A stretch of 64,000 nt of DNA from Batkoa obscura. Taxonomy: Eukaryota; Entomophthoromycota; Entomophthoromycetes; Entomophthorales; Batkoaceae. The notes beneath the pieces are model-generated. The model searched no databases, was not told the origin of the DNA, and was given only the letters and a program-made list of their open reading frames with translations. Below are positions 57,072 through 64,000 of the stretch, in pieces. Each line of letters starts with the position of its first letter. The stretch's first letter is position 1. The translations under genes were made by a program, and so were the position numbers. The DNA lies in assembly GCA_030770535.1 (NCBI GenBank), contig JASVEC010000007.1:248001-312000 (forward strand). Reading direction: 5' to 3'.

Positions 57072-59879
57072 ATGTGTGAAAGTACTCAAGCCAAAGCCAA
57101 ATTCACAGCTAATGCCGAACGTGAAGTTCTTCCAACTAATGTTAGACCTTCTCATTATGTCTTAACCCTTACTCCTGACCTTAATAACTTCACCTTCCAA
57201 GGTCATGCTCAAATTAAGTAAGTAACTATTAATATCTTATTTCCACTTTCTAAATCTTTCAATAGAATCAAAGTAAATGAAGCAACCTCAAAGATTGTTT
57301 TAAACAGCAATGAAATTGAAATTCAAAAAGCTCAAATCAAAAATTTACAAGGTAAAACTGAACAAAGGTAATTCAATTCTCTCTGATAATATATGTATCT
57401 CAAAAACTATAGCTTCGACTCTGAGAGTATATCTTATGATGAAAAGACCACTACCGCTACTATATCATTCGCACAAGAATTAGAAGCTGAGACTGAAACT
57501 GAATTACATTTAGAATTTACTGGTATCTTAAATGATAAAATGAATGGTTTCTATCGTTCATCTTATGATGATGAAAATGGTAACAAACGTTATATGGCCA
57601 CCACTCAATTTGAGCCGGCCGATGCCCGTAAGGCCTTCCCATGTTGGGACGAGCCTTCTATTAAAGCTACCTTTGATATAACTTTACGTGTTCCATCAAA
57701 TTTAGTAGCACTTTCAAATATGAATGCTATTTCTGATGAACCAATTTCTGGAACTGAGCTTAAAGAAGTTAAATTTGCCACTACCCCAATCATGTCAACC
57801 TATGTAAGTTTCTAATTTTATATTAAGTAAATTTTACTTATTTTGAAATAGCTTTTAGCTTTCATTGTCGGTGATTTAGAATACATTGAATCTCACACTG
57901 AAGGTAAAGTAAGTGGTACTCCAGTAAAATGCCGTGTTTATACTTTACCTGGAAAATCTTCTCAAGGTAGATTTGCTTTGGATGTTTGCACCAAAACTTT
58001 GGATCTTTTTGATGAAGTCTTTGGTACTCCTTATCCTTTACCAAAAATGGATATGGTTGCTATTCCAGATTTCGATGCTGGTGCTATGGAAAACTGGGGT
58101 CTTGTCACCTATCGTACTGTTCTATTATTATTCGATGAAGCCACAACTTCAAACTCAACTAAACAGCGTATTGCATCCGTTGTAGCTCATGAACTTGCTC
58201 ATCAATGGTTTGGAAACTTGGTTACCATGGAATGGTGGTCTGACTTATGGCTTAATGAAGGTTTTGCTACCTGGGTTGGAAACTACGCTGTAGATAAACT
58301 TTTCCCTGAATGGGATTTCTGGACACAATTCGTAAGTGATGACTTCGAACGCGGATTAGAATTAGACGCCATGAGAAGTTCTCATCCAATTGAGGTGGAC
58401 GTTAAAAACGCCTTTGAAATTAATCAAATTTTTGATGCTATTTCTTATTCTAAAGGTGCCTCCGTTATTCGTATGTTAAACGCCTATCTTACTGAAGATG
58501 TTTTCTTATCCGGTATCCGCTCATACCTCAAGAAACACAAGTATAGCAATGCTGGAACCAATGATTTATGGAAAGCACTTAGCGACGAATCTGGCCAAGA
58601 TGTTTCTAAATTCATGAATCTTTGGACTAGACAAGTTGGTTATCCATACTTAGCCATTACTGAGGAAGATGCTTCCGAAAGTGAAAAAACTTTACTCATT
58701 CGTCAAAATCGTTATCTTTCAAGTGGAGATACTACCGCTCAAGAGAACGAATCTACATGGTGGGTTCCATTAGGCTTAGCAACTGAAGCTTCAGGTTTAA
58801 AGCCAAGTCATGACACCCTTACTGAAAAAGAAATCCGTGTCAATGTGCCAAAAAATGGTTTCTATAAGCTTAATTTTGACACTACTAGTGTATATCGTGT
58901 TCATTACCCTCGATCTGCTCTTACCGCACTTGGCGAATTAATTTCTAAAAAAGATGTATTATCACCCCGTGATCGTATAAATATTATTTCTGATGCTGGT
59001 GCGCTTGGGCAAAGTGGAATCGGAAGCTCAGCCGATTTCCTTGAACTCCTTCAATACTACGTCAATGAAGATAACTACTCAGTGTGGACCCAGCTTGCTA
59101 GTCGTTTAGCCAGTTTAGTTTCAGTATGGTTTGAAGAAAAAGAAGAAATCCGCAATCAATTAAAAGCACTTCGTGTTAAAACTTTCTCACAGCTTGTCAA
59201 GAAACTTGGATGGGAATCAACCAAAGGTGAAGGTGACCTTGTTGGGCTACTCAGAGCACTTGCTATTAGTAACGTTGGTTTAAGTGGTGGTCAAGAAGTT
59301 GTAAGTGAAGCCAAACGTAGATTCGATCTCTTTATTAAGGGTGATCAATCTGCTATCCAGCCTGATCTCCGTGGCCCAGTATTTAACATTGTTGTATCCG
59401 AAGGTGGTCAAGAAGAATTCCAAGCAATCAAGAAACTTTATATTGAGACTGATGCACCAGATCAAAAGCTTTCTGCACTTAGAGCACTTGGTTATACTCG
59501 TAACCCAGAGCTTATTTCTGAAGCCCTCAATTATGGTATTTCCGATCAAGTACGTAATCAAGATATTATTTATATTTTCTCTTCTTTGGGTGCAAATACT
59601 GCTTCTCGTAGAGCCTCATGGTCATTTATTAAATCTCACTGGGGTGTATTAGAAGAGCGTTACTCTACTAATTTCGCTATTCTTGGAAATTTACTCAAAT
59701 ATACTGCTGGTAAATTATCTAGTGAAAAGGACGCAGAAGAAGTTGAGTCATTCTTTAATGGTAAAGACACCAAAAAGGTTCAACGTCCATTGCAACAAAC
59801 TTTGGAAAGTATAAGATCCTCTGCCCAATGGTTATCACGCGACAACGCCAAGGTTAGTGAGTGGTTAAGTAAACATTAA
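57072..59879 (+). CDS. M1-family zinc aminopeptidase (yeast Aap1/Ape2, puromycin-sensitive type), four exons
   Basis: Exons 57072-57217, 57266-57367, 57413-57803 and 57852-59879 join in frame to 888 aa, typical of eukaryotic M1 cytosolic aminopeptidases. The enzyme removes N-terminal residues from peptides with one catalytic zinc. The exopeptidase motif GAMEN is at 290-294. The zinc site HELAH has His326, Glu327 and His330, followed by Glu349 in WLNEGFATW, giving the HExxH-x18-E pattern. The N-terminal beta domain starts LPTNVRPSHYVLTL. The C-terminal part is the helical ERAP1-like domain. No signal peptide is seen (MCESTQAKAKFTAN), so a cytosolic location is likely. Introns are 48, 45 and 48 nt. 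Codon use is the most GC-tolerant in the window, suggesting high expression. Confidence 0.95.
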
Positions 59880-61047
59880 GTTCTTGGTTTGCTAATTTAC
59901 TTCTAATTTCAATTATAAATAAAAACCAATTATAAATAAAAACGTTACTCATGGCATTTATTTCAATCTAATATTAATACCACTATTACTCGATTATTAA
60001 TATGTACATTTTCACAATTTTGATTTATTAGAAAGATACTTACAACAAAACTGTTTTGCTTGTGTTAAAAGTAAGTAGATTAATATAGATTTAAAAAAAT
60101 ACTAGAAATATCTTTTTCCTCAAGAATTTCACTAACAATTTTTCTATCCAACAACGCTCAAAATGGAATAATAACCGAAACCAAAAAAGATATCACTTTA
60201 TATATTTTTTTCAGTCTTAATATCAATTTAATAAAAATTAAATAATACTGAATTAATATTTTTTTGGATTTTTAAATCTTAATGTAGGTAAAACAGTACA
60301 CGTTTTATTATGTTTCGGTGTTAACTTCCTCTAGCTTCTTTAGTTGGCGACAATACTCTAGTCCCACTATATGTAATCTCTTGTTACTTTTATTATTTCC
60401 TTGCCTTTAAAATTTTTTCCATCATTCATCCTAGAAAGTCTCTAATAGTAGTCTTATGGGAATACCTATAGGCTCTACAAAACTTCCCTTCATAGACGGC
60501 CTATACTTATATAATTAGCCCCCTTTTTATTGAATAAAAAATTATATAGCCTAACGAGTTTGATTAAAATTTTACTGTTTGTTAATAAATAAGAAAGAGC
60601 AACCTTGGGCTCTTGATCCATCTTTGTTCTTGATTGATTGTGTAATTATTTTTAATGTTTCAATAGACTAGAGATTTCAGCCTTTTTTAGATTTTTTAAA
60701 ATCATAGTAAGATTCGAAAGTGCTATTAGTTTTAATGATTTTTTGTACTGTATAACATAATTTACACAAGGTATTTATAATTTATAAAAAGTATAAAATT
60801 AACCGAAATGTCAGTCTTTTACTCAAAATGGTATTATGCCATAGAAAATGCAAAGTCAATGACTTTTATTGTCTTAAGAAGCGCTATACTCCTATCATCT
60901 TAGATAAGTTTATCTTTCTATATATTTTAATACTGTTTAACCTTTAAACTATCAAACTTTATAAACTATTAACAAATTCTGTAATTAAAGTTAAAACTAA
61001 ACTATAAACAACTTAATATTTAAAAAAATAAGGTTATAAAACCAATT
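59880..61047. other. Intergenic DNA after the aminopeptidase
   Basis: It contains a degenerate MITE (60105-60196). Between about 60290 and 60550 the base composition is more balanced than in its surroundings, but no frame or known repeat could be assigned. Confidence 0.4.
60105..60196 (+). mobile_element. Tc1/mariner-like MITE, copy 17 (degenerate)
   Basis: The core CAAGAATTTCACTAACAATTTTTCTATCCAACAACGCTCAAAATGG is recognisable; the GGGGATGT ends are gone. Confidence 0.5.
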
Positions 61048-61341
61048 TTAATAATAAGGTGTAGGACAGTAGGTGGGTTTAACAGTAATAGTCTTAGTAC
61101 CAGTAGAAGTAACAACTTTAGTAGAAGTGACTGTTTTAGGATAACAAGGAGTAGGGCAATCAGTTGGTTTTCTAGTTACAGTAGCAGTTTTAGTTTGAGT
61201 TACAATTGAAGTTTTTGTAACTGTCTTTGGTTTACATCCATACCCACCACCATACCCGCCATCATTACCATAATCACCTTGATATGCAGCATTGATAACT
61301 GATAAAAAGAATACCATTGAACTAAATATCATGAATTTCAT
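61048..61341 (-). CDS. Small secreted Gly/Tyr- and Thr/Val-rich peptide, long form, copy 1
   Basis: 97 aa. A signal peptide (MKFMIFSSMVFFLSVINAA) is followed by a short Gly/Tyr-rich stretch (residues ~20-35) and a Thr/Val/Lys-rich repeat region of TVTKT-like units. Two CPTP motifs are present, the last one ending the protein (CPTPYY). Four cysteines remain in the mature part. The protein is 100% identical to copy 2 at 62746-63039. The family is not recognised; abundant small secreted or wall-associated Thr-rich proteins of this style occur in fungi. A TATAAAAGG box lies at about 61386-61394. It is divergently paired with the gene at 61941. Confidence 0.75.
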   Translation of the reverse strand: MKFMIFSSMVFFLSVINAAYQGDYGNDGGYGGGYGCKPKTVTKTSIVTQTKTATVTRKPTDCPTPCYPKTVTSTKVVTSTGTKTITVKPTYCPTPYY

Positions 61342-61381
61342 CTTTTTTGTTTTTTTATTATAAAAGATAAGACATTACTAT

Positions 61382-61940
61382 CTTCCTTTTATAACCAGGC
61401 AAATACTAGTTTTAAAATATATATAAGATGGGCTTTTAAAGGAATCTATTTTTATAATTGAAACAAATATCAATAGACCACTTGAAATTATTTTATAAAT
61501 AACTATGCCATATCTTTAAATAGCAACGATTAGTTTATTTTAATTCTAATCTTTCCTAAGTCCATTTCCAAAAGTTAAATTTCTAAGCTTCTAATTTTAA
61601 CTACTTACTCAAGCGTCTTGTCCAATGACATTGATTAAATAGCTTTTTGTGTAATAAAATATCAAAAGTTGCTAATTTTAAAATAAGCTACTAAAACTTT
61701 CCACTTTAAAATGGCTTTTTCTCAAGAAATACTTCAAGTATAATAATATATCTGTTTCATCATGACATCCCACTTTGTATAAATTTTAAAAATAGATGGC
61801 TTTTCAAACAGAGGCTTAGGCTCCTCAATGATTATTTTAAATTATTTTTATGTATCTAAAGTCTATATAAACTATCATGGCCAAAAGGTTGAAATTATAA
61901 AAAATATAATCAAATTACCAAAATTAAAATCAAAATCAAA
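61382..61940. promoter_or_regulatory. Bidirectional promoter region, copy 1
   Basis: TATAAAAGG (minus, about 61386-61394) serves the long-form gene. TATATAAA (plus, 61864-61871) serves the short-form gene. AAACAGAGGCTTA (61806-61818) lies 58 bp before the plus TATA and is kept in copy 2 at nearly the same spacing, although flanking DNA has diverged. It is therefore a candidate activator site. Confidence 0.55.
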
Positions 61941-62120
61941 ATGAAATTTTTAGCTGTTGTTGTATTCCTTGTTACCTCTACTTTTGCTCAAGACTATGGT
62001 TATGACTACGGTTATGGAAAGAGATGTAAAGATGTCACCAAAGTCGTTACTAGTACTACTGTCACCTATGTTACTAAAACTGTACAAGGAACTTGTCCTA
62101 CTATTACCCCTTACTATTAA
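61941..62120 (+). CDS. Small secreted Tyr/Gly- and Thr/Val-rich peptide, short form, copy 1
   Basis: 59 aa: signal peptide MKFLAVVVFLVTSTFA, a DYGYDYGYG stretch, one Cys, a Thr/Val-rich segment (VTKVVTSTTVTYVTKTV), and the end CPTITPYY. The plan (signal, Tyr/Gly, Thr/Val, CPTxxPYY) is a miniature of the divergent partner at 61048, so the two are probably distant paralogues. The predicted protein is identical to that at 63659-63838. Function unknown; the pattern suits a secreted matrix or wall peptide. Confidence 0.7.
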   Translation: MKFLAVVVFLVTSTFAQDYGYDYGYGKRCKDVTKVVTSTTVTYVTKTVQGTCPTITPYY

Positions 62121-62147
62121 ATGTATTTCTTTTCAATAAAAGGATTA

Positions 62148-62690
62148 GCTATTGTTTGAAGAATAAAGTAACAATTGTTATATTTGATTTTTTGTAGAAC
62201 ATTAAATATAGAATATTTTACAATTAGGTTAGGGGTCATTGTTTATGATTTATTGTAGGTACTTGTAATTACTTTATTAGAAATCAATTTTTATGTTAAA
62301 ATTTTTAATCATGTTTATTTTTATGATGAGATTAAAGAGATATTAAGAAGGTAACAAATTAATCATTTTTTGAAGCAGTCATACAAACATTACAACCTCA
62401 AATCTAAAAAAGATTAGTGAACGTTTTAATTTCGCAGATGTTCTTATATTGTATAGTATTCCATTTTGCTAAAGGCACGATAAGTTCCTAAAAAGAAAAA
62501 GCTTCCTTAAATATTACTTTATTTGCATAAAGTAGCATAATGTTAGAAAAAAATATTTGGTAACTATTTAACTTTACAAAGCATTATTTTTATACCCTTG
62601 TAAATGAAAAAATATTTTATTATGCTTTTGTATTATGTAAATCTTCATCTATTGGCGTTTAACACCTTCTAGTGATTTTCAAATTAAACT
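62148..62690. other. Spacer between the two duplication units
   Basis: AT-rich and unique in this window; no gene seen. Confidence 0.4.
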
Positions 62691-62745
62691 AAAACTAAAC
62701 TATAAACAACTTAATATTTAAAAAAATAAGGTTATAAAACCAATT

Positions 62746-63039
62746 TTAATAATAAGGTGTAGGACAGTAGGTGGGTTTAACAGTAATAGTCTTAGTACCA
62801 GTAGAAGTAACAACTTTAGTAGAAGTGACTGTTTTAGGGTAACAAGGAGTAGGGCAATCAGTTGGTTTTCTAGTTACAGTAGCAGTTTTAGTTTGAGTTA
62901 CAATTGAAGTTTTTGTAACTGTCTTTGGTTTACATCCATACCCACCACCATACCCGCCATCATTACCATAATCACCTTGATATGCAGCATTGATAACTGA
63001 TAAAAAGAATACCATTGAACTAAATATCATGAATTTCAT
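62746..63039 (-). CDS. Small secreted Gly/Tyr- and Thr/Val-rich peptide, long form, copy 2
   Basis: 97 aa, identical in sequence to the product of 61048-61341: signal peptide, Gly/Tyr-rich segment, TVTKT-like repeats, CPTP motifs. At DNA level there is at least one silent difference (a GGG/AGG-type change near 62838). TATAAAAGG lies at about 63083-63092. It pairs divergently with the gene at 63659. Confidence 0.75.
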   Translation of the reverse strand: MKFMIFSSMVFFLSVINAAYQGDYGNDGGYGGGYGCKPKTVTKTSIVTQTKTATVTRKPTDCPTPCYPKTVTSTKVVTSTGTKTITVKPTYCPTPYY

Positions 63040-63082
63040 CTTTTTTGTTTTTTTATTATAAAAGATAAGACATTACTATCTC

Positions 63083-63658
63083 CCTTTTATAACCAGGCAA
63101 ATACTAGTTTTAAAATATATATAAGATGGGCTTTTAAAGGAATCTATTTTTATAACTGAACTAAATGTCAATAAGCTACATCCTTGTCATATATCATAAG
63201 ATCAAAATATCATCTTTTATAAGTAGAGAGACTTTAATTTGTATTAATTCTTTAAAGTTTTTTAAGCTATTTTCGAAAGTTAAATTTCAGTCTATTTTTA
63301 ATTTCCTAATTTTCTAATTTTAGCCCTTTTAGTCAAGCATCAAATCTAATAGCATTGTTTTGAGTAGTTTTTTACTAATAAAATTCGAAACTTACTATAT
63401 TTGAAATAAACTACTAAAACTTCACTTGAATTAACTAATTTCTCAAGATACTTTGGTTTATCAACAAAGCTGTTTTTTATTTATAGTTTATCTTATCACA
63501 AATTGTGAAAATAGTCGCCCTTCTAAACAGAGGCTTATCTCCCGTAGCAATTCTTTAGCAATTGTTTACACAGATAAAGTATATATAAACTGTCATGACT
63601 AAAAGGTTGAAATTATAAAAAATATAATCAAATTACCAAAATTAAAATCAAAATCAAA
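63083..63658. promoter_or_regulatory. Bidirectional promoter region, copy 2
   Basis: TATAAAAGG on the minus side, TATATAAA at 63582-63589 on the plus side, and AAACAGAGGCTTA at 63525-63537, 57 bp before the plus TATA. The two ends match copy 1 closely, while the middle (about 63160-63510) is largely different. Confidence 0.55.
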
Positions 63659-63838
63659 ATGAAATTTTTAGCTGTTGTTGTATTCCTTGTTACCTCTACT
63701 TTTGCTCAAGACTATGGTTATGACTACGGTTATGGAAAGAGATGTAAAGATGTCACCAAAGTCGTTACTAGTACTACTGTCACCTATGTTACTAAAACTG
63801 TACAAGGAACTTGTCCTACTATTACTCCTTACTATTAA
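63659..63838 (+). CDS. Small secreted Tyr/Gly- and Thr/Val-rich peptide, short form, copy 2
   Basis: 59 aa, same product as 61941-62120, with a silent ACC to ACT change near the end. The leader from the TATA box through AAAATCAAAATCAAA to the ATG is nearly identical to copy 1. Its 3' flank (ATGTATTTCTTTTCAATAAAAGGAT) contains an AATAAA polyadenylation signal and is shared with copy 1. Confidence 0.7.
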   Translation: MKFLAVVVFLVTSTFAQDYGYDYGYGKRCKDVTKVVTSTTVTYVTKTVQGTCPTITPYY

Positions 63839-64000
63839 ATGTATTTCTTTTCAATAAAAGGATCTGTATTTATTATATTTTTATTTTTTTAAAACCATTG
63901 ACAAGTATTTTTTGTAAAGCATTAGTAATGAAAATTAAACAAATAGACTTAGAACCATTAGCATTTATTGTACATATTTTTAACAAATATTTTATGATCT

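Larger units (their letters stand above)
60993..62147. repeat. Tandem duplication unit 1 (divergent secreted-peptide gene pair)
   Basis: The segment from AAACTAAACTATAAACAACTT through both small genes to the ATAAAAGGAT 3' flank is repeated at 62691-63864 in the same orientation. Coding and core-promoter parts are almost identical, whereas the central intergenic part has diverged. Confidence 0.85.
62691..63864. repeat. Tandem duplication unit 2 (divergent secreted-peptide gene pair)
   Basis: Direct repeat of 60993-62147, about 1.7 kb downstream of unit 1. The coding parts differ by only silent or no changes. Confidence 0.85.

Noticed and set aside
57605-59652. Several ORFs of 60-115 aa overlapping the aminopeptidase
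   Set aside because: Out-of-frame shadows of a strongly supported M1 gene.
60290-60550. Less AT-rich stretch resembling old coding DNA
   Set aside because: No frame on either strand holds a recognisable motif and no repeat partner is seen in this window.
1-64000. tRNA and rRNA genes
   Set aside because: I looked for GGTTCGAAT-like B boxes and rRNA core sequences on both strands and saw none. A covariance-model scan (tRNAscan-SE, Rfam) would be decisive.
1-64000. CRISPR arrays, prophage or bacterial-type operons
   Set aside because: No regularly spaced direct repeats, and genes have spliceosomal introns and fungal families. The repeated ~105-bp units are dispersed in both orientations.

Overview
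The window is AT-rich nuclear DNA from an early-diverging fungus. Genes are intron-poor, with introns of about 45-62 nt that begin GT(A/G)AG and end TAG or CAG. The fungal assignment rests on a GH18 class III chitinase with a C-terminal chitin-binding module, a full-length TRA1, a mitochondrial Arg2-type N-acetylglutamate synthase and small secreted Thr/Val-rich peptides. The AT content plus an expanded family of rhodopsin-like receptors recalls Conidiobolus-type Entomophthoromycotina. That placement is an inference from memory and was not searched.

Layout. 1-2.0 kb: a nest of repeats. 3.3-12.9 kb: four intronless class A-like GPCR genes; three share a promoter module and two share a 307-bp identical tract. 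13.6-15.0 kb: decayed coding-like DNA. 15.3-19.0 kb: a four-exon CDK5RAP1/MiaB-type tRNA methylthiotransferase converging on a secreted chitinase. 21.1-24.5 kb: a tandem family of unknown three-exon genes (membrane anchor plus coiled coil), one apparently intact and the others decayed. 25.6-28.1 kb: an aldo/keto reductase (AKR) pseudogene converging on an intact AKR gene. 28.8-30.3 kb: the N-acetylglutamate synthase, with a short first exon carrying the mitochondrial presequence. 32.9-44.4 kb: TRA1 in six exons (3765 aa). 46.8-48.3 kb: a GH47 alpha-mannosidase. 48.5-52.2 kb: a second repeat nest. 52.7-55.2 kb: a second convergent AKR pair, both intact. 57.1-59.9 kb: an M1 aminopeptidase in four exons. 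61.0-63.9 kb: a tandemly duplicated, divergently transcribed pair of secreted-peptide genes.

Two themes run through the window. First, paralogues are kept alike by local gene conversion: a 307-bp tract in two GPCRs, and a 233-bp tract including an intron in three AKR genes. Second, a ~105-bp Tc1/mariner-like MITE with TA target duplications is scattered through the intergenic DNA in about 17 copies. It produces conserved-looking but spurious small ORFs. No rRNA, tRNA, CRISPR array or bacterial-type operon was recognised. Except for the convergent and divergent pairs, the genes look independently transcribed; the enzymes (tRNA modification, arginine synthesis, glycan trimming, peptide hydrolysis) are housekeeping or secretory functions without an evident shared pathway.
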